From Comamonas sp. lk (GTDB taxonomy: Bacteria > Pseudomonadota > Gammaproteobacteria > Burkholderiales > Burkholderiaceae_C), in assembly GCA_945860595.1 (NCBI GenBank), contig CAMAQV010000011.1, positions 1-64,000 of the forward strand: DNA of 64,000 nt, in the 5' to 3' direction. Both the position numbers and the translations under genes were made by a program. Shown here one piece after another: positions 8,082 through 18,190 of this stretch; positions within the stretch are counted from its first letter, which is position 1; every line of letters begins with the position of its first letter. The notes under the pieces were generated by a model. The model was not told the origin of the DNA, searched no databases, and saw only the letters and a list, made by a program, of their open reading frames with translations.

Positions 8082-9611
8082 CTAGAGTTCGCGCCAGGCC
8101 CGCCCGGATTCTTTGAGCAAATCGTCCGCCTCTGCCGGACCGTCTGACCCGGCCGCGTAATGCGCCAGCGGCGCGCTGCCACCAGCCCAGTACTGTTGAA
8201 CCGGCTGCACGATGCGCCAGCCGGCCATCACGCTGTCAGAGCGCTGGAACAGGGTAGGGTCCCCAATCATGCAGTCGTAGATCAGGGTTTCGTAACCGGT
8301 GCTGGGTGCGTTCTGGAAGTAGTCCTTGTAGTGGAAGTCCATGTGCACCTGGCCGATTGCGATCTTGGGGCCGGGTATTTTTGCGCCGAAGGACAGCATC
8401 GCGCCTTCGTCCGGCTGCAGTTTGATGACCAGCGCGTTGGGCGTGAGCGCGTCGGTGGCGGTATTGCGAAACAGCGACAGTGGGGGGCGCTTGAACTGGA
8501 TCACGATTTCGCTTTGGCGCTTGGCCATGGACTTGCCCGTGCGCAGGTAAAACGGTACGCCGGCCCAGCGCCAGTTGTCCACGCCGAGCTTGAGCGCCAC
8601 ATAGGTTTCGGTGCTGCTGTTGCTGGCCACGCCCTCCTCGTTGGAGTAGGCTTTGCGGGGCTTGCCATCGAGCATTCCTGCGGCGTACTGGCCGCGTACG
8701 CTGTCCGTGGCCGGGTTCACCGTATGCACCGAATCCAGCACTTTGGTTTTCTCATTGCGTACCGCGTCTGCGTCAAAGGACGCGGGTGACTCCATGGCGG
8801 TCAGCGCCAGCAGCTGGAATACATGGTTAGGCACCATGTCGCGCATGGCGCCGGTGGTTTCGTAAAAAGCGGCACGCGCTTCCACGCCCACGGTTTCGGC
8901 CACGGTGATTTGCACGTGGTCGATATGGTCGCGGTTCCACAGCGGCTCGAAGATGCCGTTGGCAAAGCGCATGAGCATGATGTTTTGCACGGTTTCCTTG
9001 CCCAGGAAATGGTCCATGCGGTAAATCTGCGATTCCGAGAGGCTGTTGCGCAGCTGGGCGTTCAGCGCCTGCGCCGAGGGCAGATCGTGGCCAAAGGGTT
9101 TTTCCACCACCACGCGACGCCAGTATTCCGGCGTCTCGGTCACCAAACCAGCCGCGCCGAGCTGGTCGGTGATGGGGCCGAAAAAGCGTGCGCCCACGGC
9201 CAGGTAAAACATCACGTTGTCGCCCACGCCATGGCTGGCTTTGAGCAGCGCCAAGCGCGCACCCACTGCCTGGTAGGCCGCAGGTGCCGAGAAGTCGGCT
9301 TGCATGTAGACGATGCTGGAGAGCAGGCGCTGCAGACTGGGCTCGTCAATCGCCTGGCTGTAATGCTTGTCAGCGGCGAAGGCGCGGATGGCCGCTTCCA
9401 CATGGGCGCGGTACTGCGCGTCCGTTTGCTCGATGCGGTCCAGGCCGACCAGCGCGAACTGGGCGGGCAGCAGCCCGGTGCGCGCTAGGTTGTACAGCGC
9501 GGGCATCAGCAGGCGTTTGGTCAGGTCACCCCCTGCGCCAAAGATGACCATAGAGGAGGCCGGCGCTTGCTCGCCGTGCGGGGTGGAGGCGTGTTCAATG
9601 TCTTGGGCCAC
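8082..9611 (-). CDS. zwf: Glucose-6-phosphate 1-dehydrogenase
   Basis: A 509-residue enzyme that oxidises glucose 6-phosphate to 6-phosphogluconolactone with NADP+ at the entry to the oxidative pentose phosphate and Entner-Doudoroff pathways. Visible features are the N-terminal nucleotide fold VIFGAGGDLTKRLLMPALYN, the active-site segment RMDHFLGKETVQN and EKPFGHDL. GTG 9609-9611 is the start: AAGGA lies seven bases upstream and the frame offers no better ATG. It lies 45 bases downstream of gnd on the same strand, so the two dehydrogenases of the pathway are likely cotranscribed; no pgl is seen. Confidence 0.96.
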   Translation of the reverse strand: MAQDIEHASTPHGEQAPASSMVIFGAGGDLTKRLLMPALYNLARTGLLPAQFALVGLDRIEQTDAQYRAHVEAAIRAFAADKHYSQAIDEPSLQRLLSSIVYMQADFSAPAAYQAVGARLALLKASHGVGDNVMFYLAVGARFFGPITDQLGAAGLVTETPEYWRRVVVEKPFGHDLPSAQALNAQLRNSLSESQIYRMDHFLGKETVQNIMLMRFANGIFEPLWNRDHIDHVQITVAETVGVEARAAFYETTGAMRDMVPNHVFQLLALTAMESPASFDADAVRNEKTKVLDSVHTVNPATDSVRGQYAAGMLDGKPRKAYSNEEGVASNSSTETYVALKLGVDNWRWAGVPFYLRTGKSMAKRQSEIVIQFKRPPLSLFRNTATDALTPNALVIKLQPDEGAMLSFGAKIPGPKIAIGQVHMDFHYKDYFQNAPSTGYETLIYDCMIGDPTLFQRSDSVMAGWRIVQPVQQYWAGGSAPLAHYAAGSDGPAEADDLLKESGRAWREL

Positions 9612-9656
9612 AGCGTGTCCTTCAGGGTGGTGGGTGGAGGGATCGCAGGGTGCCGC

Positions 9657-10637
<981 letters not shown>

Positions 10638-10808
10638 TGTTATTCCTTCGGTAAGTTTCCAACGAAGGCGCAATATAAGCGCAAGTCGGTGACACCGGCA
10701 GCTTTAGTTTGCGCGTCGCGCGTCAAACGATGTGGCGCGCTAGACCTTTCTGCCGCGTGCTGGGACATTGCGACACCTCCGTGACGCTTGGGTTAACAGA
10801 GGAAAACA

Positions 10809-10823
10809 TAGGGTTTTGCCCTA
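10809..10823. promoter_or_regulatory. Inverted repeat TAGGGTTTTGCCCTA upstream of coxS
   Basis: A perfect 5-bp inverted repeat (TAGGG/CCCTA) around a 5-base centre, 70 bases upstream of the coxS start in the coxS/gnd intergenic region. Its size and position suit an activator site or a promoter element for the cox operon. No regulator gene for it is in the window. Confidence 0.4.
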
Positions 10824-10893
10824 GGCCTTCCGCGGTGCGAGACCCCAATAATCGCTGTTGGATTCCCAACTACCCACGATGGAGAGAAGGCTC

Positions 10894-11364
10894 ATGCAAG
10901 TTCATTTGAAAGTCAACGGCAAAGACACCACGGCCGACGTGCCGCCCAACACCTTGTTGGTGCAGGTTTTGCGCGAGCATTTGAAGCTGACCGGTACCCA
11001 CGTGGGGTGCGACACCGCCCAATGCGGCGCATGCACGGTGATGAAAGATGGCCGGGCCATCAAATCCTGCAATGTGCTGGCAGCCCAGGTTGACGGCTCG
11101 GACATCACCACCATTGAGGGTGTGGCGGCTGCCGACGGCACCATGCACCCCATGCAAGCGGCGTTCAAGGACTGCCACGGCCTGCAATGCGGCTTCTGCA
11201 CTCCGGGCATGGTGATCAGTGCCATTGACCTGTGCACCCACTACCCCACGGCCAGTGAATCCGAAGTGCGCGCGCAGCTCGAAGGCAATTTGTGCCGCTG
11301 CACGGGTTACCAGAACATCGTCCGTGCCGTGCAGCAAGGCGCTGCCGCGATGGCATCGGCTTAA
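10894..11364 (+). CDS. coxS: CO-dehydrogenase-type molybdenum hydroxylase, [2Fe-2S] small subunit
   Basis: A 156-residue iron-sulfur subunit of the xanthine oxidase family. It carries two [2Fe-2S] sites: the plant-ferredoxin-type CDTAQCGAC with a later KSC, and the alpha-helical pair CGFC and CRC. It passes electrons from the Mo centre on the large subunit to FAD on the medium subunit. ATG 10894 follows GAGAGAAGG; an in-frame ATG at 10858 lacks such a site. It is the first gene of coxSLM, the gene order typical of form II clusters. Confidence 0.93.
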   Translation: MQVHLKVNGKDTTADVPPNTLLVQVLREHLKLTGTHVGCDTAQCGACTVMKDGRAIKSCNVLAAQVDGSDITTIEGVAAADGTMHPMQAAFKDCHGLQCGFCTPGMVISAIDLCTHYPTASESEVRAQLEGNLCRCTGYQNIVRAVQQGAAAMASA

Positions 11365-11386
11365 ACACCTTTTAGGAGCAAACACC

Positions 11387-13759
11387 ATGGGTGCATCAGA
11401 TTTTTCCAAACTTCCCCACATCGGCGAATCCCTTCGCCGCAAAGAGGATTACCGCTTTTTGACCGGTGCAGGCAACTACACCGACGACATCACGATGGAG
11501 GCGCAAAGCTACGCCATCTTTGTGCGCAGCCCGCACGCGCACGCCACCATCAAAAGCATTGATATCAGCGCGGCTGAAAAAATGCCGGGTGTCGTCAAAA
11601 TCTTCATCGGCAAAGACCTCGAAGGCAAGATGGGCGGATTGCCCTGCGGCTGGCTGATCAACAACCCCGATGGCAGCCCCATGAAAGAGCCGCCCCACCC
11701 GGTGCTGGCACTGGGCAAAGCGCGCCACGTGGGCGATCAGGTGGCCATGGTGATTGCCGACAGCGTCGAGCAGGCCAAGAACGCGGCTGAGGCAGTCGTG
11801 GTGGATTACGACGTGCTGCCCGCAGTGGTTGATGTACGCGACGCGGCCAAGGGTGCGCAGTTGCACGACGCTGCCCCCAATAACCACTGCTTCAAATGGA
11901 CGCTGGGCGACAAGAGCCAGGTTGATGCCGCATTTGCCACAGCGGCCCATGTGACCAAGCTGGATCTGATCAACAACCGCCTGGTGCCCAATGCCATGGA
12001 GCCCCGCGTAGCCATCGGCAATTACAGCCGCGCCACGGAAGAATACGTGCTGTATGTGTCCAACCAGAACCCGCACGTTGAGCGCCTGCTGATGACGGCT
12101 TTTGTGCTGGGCTTGCCTGAGCACAAAGTGCGCGTGATCGCACCCGATGTGGGCGGCGGTTTTGGCTCCAAAATTTACCTCTACGCCGAAGACGTGGCGC
12201 TGACCTGGGCTGCCAAACAGGTCAACCGCAGCATCAAGTGGACTTGCGAGCGCTCTGAGTCCTTCCTGACCGATGCGCATGGCCGTGACCACGTCAGCCA
12301 CGCCGAGATGGCAATGGACAAAGACGGCAAGTTTGTGGCCATGCGGGTGCACACCGACGCCAACCTGGGCGCGTATCTGTCGACCTTCTCGACGGCTGTT
12401 CCCACCATCCTGTACGCAACCCTTCTGGCGGGCCAATACACCTGTCCGCAAATTTATGTCGAGGTCGACAGCTGGTTTACCAACACCGCGCCGGTCGATG
12501 CCTACCGTGGTGCCGGTCGCCCTGAAGCGACCTATTTGCTGGAGCGCCTGGTCAGCCGCTGCGGCTGGGAAATGGGTATCGCGCAAGACGAGATCCGCAA
12601 GCGCAACTTCATCAACAGCTGGCCCTACCAGACGCCGGTGGCCTTGCAATACGACATAGGCGACTACCGCGCATGCATGGACAAAGCCCAGGTGTTGGGC
12701 GATACCGCCGGCTACGCTGCGCGCAAAGCAGCCAGTGCCTCTAAGGGCCTGCTGCGTGGCATTGGCTACTCCAGCTACATCGAAGCCTGCGGCATCGCGC
12801 CTAGCAATATCGCTGGTGCCTTGGGAGCCCGCGCCGGTTTGTTTGAGTGCGGCGAAATCCGCGTACATCCCACTGGCAGCGTGACGGTTTTCACCGGCTC
12901 GCACAGCCACGGCCAGGGACATGAGACCACCTTTGCGCAGGTGGTAGCGGCCCGTTTGGGCGTTGCGGTGGACGCCGTGGACGTGGTCCACGGTGACACC
13001 GGTCGCGTGCCCTTCGGCATGGGAACCTACGGCTCGCGTTCGATTTCAGTCGGCGGCGCGGCCATCATGAAGGCGCTGGACAAAATCGAGACCAAGGCCA
13101 AGAAAATCGCAGCCCACCTGATGGAGTCCAGCGATGCGGACGTCGAGTTCGCCAACGGCGAGTTCACCGTTAAGGGGACTGATAAAAAAGTCACTTTCGG
13201 CCAGGTCGCCTTGACTGCCTACGTGCCGCACAACTACCCGCTGGACAAGCTGGAGCCGGGCCTGAACGAAACTGCGTTCTACGACCCGACCAACTTCACC
13301 TTCCCCGCAGGCACGTATATCTGCGAGGTGGAAGTGGACCCGGCCACCGGCGTGACCCGCGTGGACAAGTTCACTGCGGTGGACGACTTCGGCACCATCA
13401 TCAACCCCATGATCGTCGAGGGCCAGGTGCATGGCGGTCTGGTGCAAGGCATCGGGCAGGCGCTGATGGAAAATTGCGTCTATGACCGCGAAACCGGACA
13501 GTTACTCACCGGCTCCTTCATGGACTACACCATGCCACGCGCAGATGATTTTCCCGAATTCAAAATCGGCAATGTGTGCACCCCCTGCACCCATAACCCG
13601 CTGGGAACCAAAGGCTGCGGCGAGGCCGGTGCCATCGGCTCGCCACCGGCGGTGATCAACGCGGTGCTCGATGCGCTGCACGGATTGGGCGTCAAAGAAT
13701 TTGACATGCCTGCCAGCCCCCACCGCGTGTGGGAAGCCATCCAAGCGGCCAAAGCCTAA
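11387..13759 (+). CDS. coxL: Form II CoxL-like molybdopterin-binding large subunit
   Basis: A 790-residue catalytic subunit of a molybdenum hydroxylase. Typical features are the N-terminal [21 protein letters not shown], Mo-cofactor segments such as DVGGGFGSK, and the near C-terminal [12 protein letters not shown] with the conserved glutamate. The active-site loop reads A-Y-R-G-A-G-R (residues 372-378, bases 12500-12520), the form II signature, not AYxCSFR of bona fide form I CO dehydrogenase with its Cys for the CuMoS centre. CO oxidation is therefore uncertain; another substrate is quite possible. ATG 11387 follows TTTAGGAG; the frame upstream overlaps coxS and is not used. Confidence 0.93.
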   Translation: MGASDFSKLPHIGESLRRKEDYRFLTGAGNYTDDITMEAQSYAIFVRSPHAHATIKSIDISAAEKMPGVVKIFIGKDLEGKMGGLPCGWLINNPDGSPMKEPPHPVLALGKARHVGDQVAMVIADSVEQAKNAAEAVVVDYDVLPAVVDVRDAAKGAQLHDAAPNNHCFKWTLGDKSQVDAAFATAAHVTKLDLINNRLVPNAMEPRVAIGNYSRATEEYVLYVSNQNPHVERLLMTAFVLGLPEHKVRVIAPDVGGGFGSKIYLYAEDVALTWAAKQVNRSIKWTCERSESFLTDAHGRDHVSHAEMAMDKDGKFVAMRVHTDANLGAYLSTFSTAVPTILYATLLAGQYTCPQIYVEVDSWFTNTAPVDAYRGAGRPEATYLLERLVSRCGWEMGIAQDEIRKRNFINSWPYQTPVALQYDIGDYRACMDKAQVLGDTAGYAARKAASASKGLLRGIGYSSYIEACGIAPSNIAGALGARAGLFECGEIRVHPTGSVTVFTGSHSHGQGHETTFAQVVAARLGVAVDAVDVVHGDTGRVPFGMGTYGSRSISVGGAAIMKALDKIETKAKKIAAHLMESSDADVEFANGEFTVKGTDKKVTFGQVALTAYVPHNYPLDKLEPGLNETAFYDPTNFTFPAGTYICEVEVDPATGVTRVDKFTAVDDFGTIINPMIVEGQVHGGLVQGIGQALMENCVYDRETGQLLTGSFMDYTMPRADDFPEFKIGNVCTPCTHNPLGTKGCGEAGAIGSPPAVINAVLDALHGLGVKEFDMPASPHRVWEAIQAAKA

Positions 13760-13780
13760 AGCGACCAAGGAGCACAGACC

Positions 13781-14572
13781 ATGTATGCATTCACATTAGA
13801 CCGTCCCAGTGCATTGGACGCCGCCGTTGCTGGGGCCGTCGGTGGCGGACAAATCCTGGCCGGTGGCCAGACCCTTCTGCCGTCCATGAAGATGCGCCTG
13901 TCCCAACCCGGCCATCTGGTCGATCTGGGTGGCGTCAAAGAACTGGTGGGCGTTGAGCGCAGTGGCGACGCTTTGGTCATCGGAGCCATGACCCGGCACA
14001 TGGACGTGGCCAACAGCACCGTTGTCAAGTCCATGATTCCGGCGCTGGCCGACCTGGCCGGCCACATCGGTGACCGGCAGGTGCGGGCCATGGGCACGAT
14101 CGGGGGCTCGGTGGCCAATAACGACCCGGCCGCTTGCTACCCCAGCGCAGTGCTTGGCTTGGGTGCGACGGTGCACACCAACAAGCGCCGCATTGCCGCC
14201 GATGATTTTTTCCTCGGCATGTTCACCACCGCTTTGGAGCCCGGCGAGATCATCACCGCAATCAGCTTCCCGCAGGCCAAGAAAGCGGCTTATATGAAGT
14301 TTGTCCAGTCCGCATCGCGCTTTGCGCTGGTCGGCGTGTTCCTGGCACAAACAGCCTCGGGCGTGCGCGTTGCCGTCACGGGCGCCGGGGCAGGTGTTTT
14401 CCGCCATAAGGGCTTGGAAGATGCGTTGAACAAGAGCTTTACCGTGGCTTCGGCTGCGGCAGTGCATATTGACGCCAGCGATCTGAACGCCGATATCCAC
14501 GCCAGCGCCGTCTACCGCGCCAACCTGATCAGCGTGCAGACGCAGCGGGCCGTGGCCCAATGCCTGGGGTAG
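13781..14572 (+). CDS. coxM: CO-dehydrogenase-type molybdenum hydroxylase, FAD-binding medium subunit
   Basis: A 263-residue FAD subunit with the two family flavin-binding motifs, ILAGGQTLLPSMKMR near residue 26 and GTIGGSVANNDPAA near residue 106. It takes electrons from CoxS and passes them to the respiratory chain. AAGGAG precedes ATG 13781, and coxL ends 21 bases upstream. A terminator-like hairpin follows at 14602-14634. Confidence 0.92.
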   Translation: MYAFTLDRPSALDAAVAGAVGGGQILAGGQTLLPSMKMRLSQPGHLVDLGGVKELVGVERSGDALVIGAMTRHMDVANSTVVKSMIPALADLAGHIGDRQVRAMGTIGGSVANNDPAACYPSAVLGLGATVHTNKRRIAADDFFLGMFTTALEPGEIITAISFPQAKKAAYMKFVQSASRFALVGVFLAQTASGVRVAVTGAGAGVFRHKGLEDALNKSFTVASAAAVHIDASDLNADIHASAVYRANLISVQTQRAVAQCLG

Positions 14573-14601
14573 AGTCAGCGACGCCTCTATGACGCGTCAG
14601 T

Positions 14602-14634
14602 GGCCCCGTGTGTGAAGCCCGGGGCCTTTTTTTT
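14602..14634 (+). terminator. Terminator-like hairpin between coxM and coxD
   Basis: GGCCCC (14602-14607) pairs with GGGGCC (14621-14626) across a 13-base loop, followed at once by eight T residues (14627-14634). It sits 9 bases before the coxD start. It could separate structural from maturation genes or act as partial readthrough control. The stem is short, so strength is uncertain. Confidence 0.65.
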
Positions 14635-14642
14635 GATGGCTT

Positions 14643-15563
14643 ATGAACTATTTTTCTTCTATCGATGCGCTGATTGACGCCTTGCGGGCGGCGGGCTACT
14701 TTGCCGACCGCCGTTTGGCTACAGCCGTTTTTCTGGCTTTGAAACTCGAGCGCCCCTTGCTGTTGGAAGGCGAGCCCGGTGTCGGCAAGACCGAGCTGGC
14801 CAAGGCCTTGTCCATCGCCTTGCAGCGCCAGCTGTTGCGGCTGCAGTGCTACGACGGCCTGGAGCAGCGTGAAGCCTTGTATGAATGGAACTACGCGGCC
14901 CAGTTGCTGCACATGCGGGCTGCCCAAGCGCACACCGAGACGGCTGGAGGCGATGCGGTCGCGCAGGTCGAGCGCGAGGTCTACCAGGACCGCTATCTGA
15001 TCCGGCGCCCGCTCTTGCAGGCGCTGGAGGCACCCGCGCCAGGTGCGGTCCTGCTGATCGACGAAGTGGACCGTGCCGATGAGCCTTTCGAGGCCTTTCT
15101 GCTGGAGTATCTGGGCGAATACCAGGTCAGCATTCCTGAGATCGGCACCGTGCGGGCAGCGGTCAAACCCGTCACCATACTTACCAGCAACCGCACGCGC
15201 GAGCTCAACGATGCAGTCAAGCGGCGTTGTCTCTACCACTGGCTGGATTACCCGGAGCGCGACCGCGAGTTGGCCATCATCAGCGCCCAGGTACCGCAGG
15301 CCCCAACCGTATTGGCGCAACAGGTCGCTGACGTAGTGACCAGGCTGCGCAGCCTGCCTTTTTCCAATGCCTTCCAACGCGCGCCGGGTATTGCCGAGAG
15401 CGTGGAATGGGCCAAGGCCCTGGTGGCGCTCGACACCCTGGTGCTGGACCCCGAAGTGATGCGGGATACCGCAGGCATCATGTTCAAGCAGCGGGAGGAT
15501 GTTGCGGCGCTGACCCTGGCTATGGCTGAAGCGGTGCTGGTGCCGCCGGAACCCACTGCATGA
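14643..15563 (+). CDS. coxD: MoxR-type AAA+ ATPase, CoxD-like maturation factor
   Basis: A 306-residue AAA+ protein with Walker A GEPGVGKT (residues 43-50), Walker B AVLLIDEVDRAD and a sensor-1 region TILTSNRTREL. In CO dehydrogenase systems CoxD is a membrane-associated chaperone needed to finish the active-site metal cluster, working with the VWA protein CoxE. Its stop overlaps the coxE start (ATGA, 15560-15563), consistent with a joint MoxR-VWA complex. Upstream it is separated from coxM by a terminator-like hairpin. Confidence 0.88.
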   Translation: MNYFSSIDALIDALRAAGYFADRRLATAVFLALKLERPLLLEGEPGVGKTELAKALSIALQRQLLRLQCYDGLEQREALYEWNYAAQLLHMRAAQAHTETAGGDAVAQVEREVYQDRYLIRRPLLQALEAPAPGAVLLIDEVDRADEPFEAFLLEYLGEYQVSIPEIGTVRAAVKPVTILTSNRTRELNDAVKRRCLYHWLDYPERDRELAIISAQVPQAPTVLAQQVADVVTRLRSLPFSNAFQRAPGIAESVEWAKALVALDTLVLDPEVMRDTAGIMFKQREDVAALTLAMAEAVLVPPEPTA

Positions 15564-16744
15564 GCCTGGGCGATGCGCGAACCGGCAAGTTCGCGGGCAA
15601 CCTTGCCGCATTCGGGCGCACCTTGCGCCGTGCCGGGGTTGCGGTTGACAGTTCCCGGATCGCCTTGTCCGCACAGGCCGCCATGCAAGTGGGTCTCCAT
15701 AACCGGGAAGACCTCAGGGCAGCGCTGGAAGCCGTGTTGGTCAGCCGTGAGCAAGACCGTACGGTCTTCCGGGAATTGTTTGATGCGTTTTTCCGCGACC
15801 CCAATATGGCGCACAAACTGCTGGCGCAAATGCTGCCCAGCGCCGAAGGCAAGGCCGAGCCGAGCAAGCGCCGCCCCCGTGTGCGAGAGGCCTTGTCGCC
15901 GCAAACCCATTTAGGGCACCAGGCCCAACCCACCGGAGAAGACCAGAAAGTGGACTTCGACGCGGCCATGACCGCCAGCGATGTGCAGCGCCTGCGCCAT
16001 GCCGATTTCAACGCGCTGTCCGCAACCGAGTACCGGCTCGTGGAGCGCCTGGCGCGGGACATCGCCTTGCCCTTGCCCGAGGTTCCCGGCCGCCGCATGC
16101 GCCCTGGAGGACGCGGCGCACAACTGCATTGGCCTAGCATGGTGCGGGCCTCGGTCCGTTTGGGCGGCGAGATGCTGCAGTTACCCAAGCGCCAGCGCTG
16201 CGCGCAGCCGCTCCCCTTGCTGGTGCTGGTGGACGTATCCGGGTCGATGGAGCGCTACGCCCGCTTGCTGCTCGCTTTCTTGCACGCAGCCACCCGCGGA
16301 CACAAGCGGCGCGACGTGTTTGCCTTTGGGACGCAGCTGACAAACCTGGGCAGCGCTTTCAAGTTGGGTGACACCGACGCCATGCTGGACCATGCCAATG
16401 CACTGATCGAGGATTTTGCCGGTGGGACGCAGCTTGGTCAGTCTCTGGAAAGCTTGCGCAGGCACCATGCGCGTAAGTTGGTCGGGCGGCGGACTGTGGT
16501 TTTGGTCGTTACCGATGGTTTGGATACCGGTGAGCCGCAGGCCTTGGCCCAAGAATTGGCTTGGCTGAAGTTGCACACACGGCGCATTTTGTGGCTCAAC
16601 CCCTTGCTGCGCTTTGAGGGCTATGCGCCGCTGGCACAGGGCGCACAGGCGCTCAACCAGGTGGCGCACGGTATGGTGGCAATCCACAACCTGACCAAGC
16701 TAGAAGACCTGGCGCACAGCCTGGCGCATCTGATGAAGCGCTAG
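15560..16744 (+). CDS. coxE: VWA-domain protein, CoxE-like
   Basis: A 394-residue protein whose C-terminal half is a von Willebrand factor A domain: LLVLVDVSGSMERYARLLL holds the MIDAS motif DxSxS (from about residue 225), with a later conserved Asp in TVVLVVTDGLDTG. The N-terminal half resembles the CoxE/DUF58-like helical region. It partners with the CoxD AAA+ ATPase, whose gene overlaps by 4 bases, in metal-centre maturation of the molybdenum hydroxylase. Confidence 0.88.
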   Translation: MSLGDARTGKFAGNLAAFGRTLRRAGVAVDSSRIALSAQAAMQVGLHNREDLRAALEAVLVSREQDRTVFRELFDAFFRDPNMAHKLLAQMLPSAEGKAEPSKRRPRVREALSPQTHLGHQAQPTGEDQKVDFDAAMTASDVQRLRHADFNALSATEYRLVERLARDIALPLPEVPGRRMRPGGRGAQLHWPSMVRASVRLGGEMLQLPKRQRCAQPLPLLVLVDVSGSMERYARLLLAFLHAATRGHKRRDVFAFGTQLTNLGSAFKLGDTDAMLDHANALIEDFAGGTQLGQSLESLRRHHARKLVGRRTVVLVVTDGLDTGEPQALAQELAWLKLHTRRILWLNPLLRFEGYAPLAQGAQALNQVAHGMVAIHNLTKLEDLAHSLAHLMKR

Positions 16745-16782
16745 GCTGCACTCCCGGATAAGCGATATCGAAAGGAATCATC

Positions 16783-17358
16783 ATGGAAATGCAAGGCAGC
16801 CGCGAACTAGCTATCACCCAGCAACAGGCCTGGGAGGCGCTCAATGACCCGGAAGTGCTCAAACAGTGCATCCCGGGCTGCGACAAGGTGGAATCCACCG
16901 GCCCTGATGCGTACGCCATCGGCATGGCCCTGAAAGTCGGGCCGGTATCGGCCAAATTCACCGGAAAAATTGTCCTCTCTGACATCAACCCCCCGCAGAG
17001 CTACACCATCAGCTTCGAGGGGCAGGGCGGTCCGGCCGGGCATGGAAAGGGCAGCGCCAAGGTGCAACTCACCCCGAAAGGCAGTGGCCATACCCTGAGC
17101 TATTCGGTGCAAGCCTCCGTGGGCGGCAAGGTGGCGCAACTGGGTCAACGGCTGATTGACGGCGCCGCAAAATCACTTGCCGAAGACTTTTTCAAACGAT
17201 TTGATGCAGCCATGCAAGCCAAGTATCCTCAAGCTTATGCGTCTGCTGCCGATTCAAAGTCTGCGCCTGTGGCAGAACCGGTTGCAAACCCGGGGTCTTT
17301 GATCTGGTGGCTTGCTGGTGCTGCAGTGATTTTGCTAGGGATCTTTTTGCTGCAATAA
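16783..17358 (+). CDS. coxG: CoxG-like SRPBCC protein with C-terminal membrane anchor
   Basis: A 191-residue protein. Residues 1-150 form the CoxG (SRPBCC/START-like) domain, with GSRELAITQQQAWEALNDPE and CIPGCDKVE characteristic of the family. After a Ser/Ala/Pro linker it ends in one hydrophobic helix (SLIWWLAGAAVILLGIFLL). In CO oxidisers CoxG tethers the enzyme to the membrane, consistent with that C-terminal helix. It starts 38 bases after coxE, preceded by AAAGGA. Confidence 0.9.
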   Translation: MEMQGSRELAITQQQAWEALNDPEVLKQCIPGCDKVESTGPDAYAIGMALKVGPVSAKFTGKIVLSDINPPQSYTISFEGQGGPAGHGKGSAKVQLTPKGSGHTLSYSVQASVGGKVAQLGQRLIDGAAKSLAEDFFKRFDAAMQAKYPQAYASAADSKSAPVAEPVANPGSLIWWLAGAAVILLGIFLLQ

Positions 17359-17424
17359 ACCCGTGCACGGTGCGCAGGGTGCGGTGGCAGGGAGTCCAGA
17401 GGCGCACAAGAAGGGGTACCAAGT

Positions 17425-17817
17425 ATGCGCAAATGGATCGCACTCAGCATTTTTGCCGCCATGCCGGTCTGGGCCGACTGGAGTTTTATCGCCAAGAGCG
17501 ATGCGTTCAACCTGTACGGTGAAGCCAACACCAAGCGCAAGACCGGCAACATCGTGCGTATGTGGTCTATGGCCGACTACAACGCCGTCCAGTCGGTGCG
17601 CTTGCCGCCCCCCCTTTTGTGGACCAATTACCAGTCGCTGCGCGAATTGAAAGAATTCGATTGTGTCAATCGCCAGCACCGGTCGATCAAGACCTTGTTG
17701 TTTGCGAACCATCTCGCCAAGGGAGAGCCACTGTACGGCTTTGAGTCCTCCGGGACCTTCGCGCCGGTTGCTGCCGCTGCGGTGGATGAGGCGCAATTTC
17801 AATATGCCTGCAAATAA
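17425..17817 (+). CDS. Surface-adhesin protein E-like exported protein
   Basis: A 130-residue protein with a signal peptide (MRKWIALSIFAAMPVWA, cleaved near residue 17). The mature part, starting DWSFIAKSDAFNLYGEAN and with IVRMWSMADYN, resembles the Adhesin_E-type domain common in betaproteobacteria. C80 and C129 could form a disulfide. It would lie in the periplasm or outer envelope. Function in this organism is unknown; it follows coxG by 66 bases but has no clear link with CO metabolism. Confidence 0.65.
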   Translation: MRKWIALSIFAAMPVWADWSFIAKSDAFNLYGEANTKRKTGNIVRMWSMADYNAVQSVRLPPPLLWTNYQSLRELKEFDCVNRQHRSIKTLLFANHLAKGEPLYGFESSGTFAPVAAAAVDEAQFQYACK

Positions 17818-17836
17818 AGGCGGGCAGCCAGGCGTT

Positions 17837-18190
17837 TCATGGGGCGGCCCGGTCTGACACACTGTCTTCTGGTATCGGCTTGCGGAAATGGAACTCCACC
17901 CAACGCACGCGCGCATGCTGGTAGGCGTCCATGGCCGCCACCAACCAGATGAACAGCAGCCCGGCGTGTTGTGCCACAAAGCAGCGCCAGCCCGGGTAGC
18001 TACGCGCCGCGCAGACCGGCGCAGTCACCAAATTCATCGTTACCCAACCGAATAGCACCGCGAAAAACAAGAATGTGAGGGCCCGCTGCGGCGTGCGGTT
18101 GAGCACCTGACCCACACAGGGCAGCAGCAGGCCTAAAGCCAGAACCAGGCGTGGATGCGGGGGCCTGGGTGCTGGGGGCGTTTCAGTCAT
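17837..18190 (-). CDS. Small multi-span membrane protein, unassigned
   Basis: A 117-residue protein with three predicted helices (about residues 14-28, 38-55 and 75-90), a Pro-rich N-terminus and a charged C-terminal tail. I do not recognise the family. Its start overlaps the end of the 244-residue gene upstream by 8 bases, making it the last gene of the permease operon. It converges with the adhesin E-like gene. Confidence 0.6.
   Translation of the reverse strand: MTETPPAPRPPHPRLVLALGLLLPCVGQVLNRTPQRALTFLFFAVLFGWVTMNLVTAPVCAARSYPGWRCFVAQHAGLLFIWLVAAMDAYQHARVRWVEFHFRKPIPEDSVSDRAAP

Noticed and set aside
11396..12991. Long minus-strand frame (531 codons) opposite coxL
   Set aside because: It is the antisense of a well-matched coxL, reads as His/Val/Gly-rich low-complexity sequence, has no family signature, and arises from high-GC codon bias.
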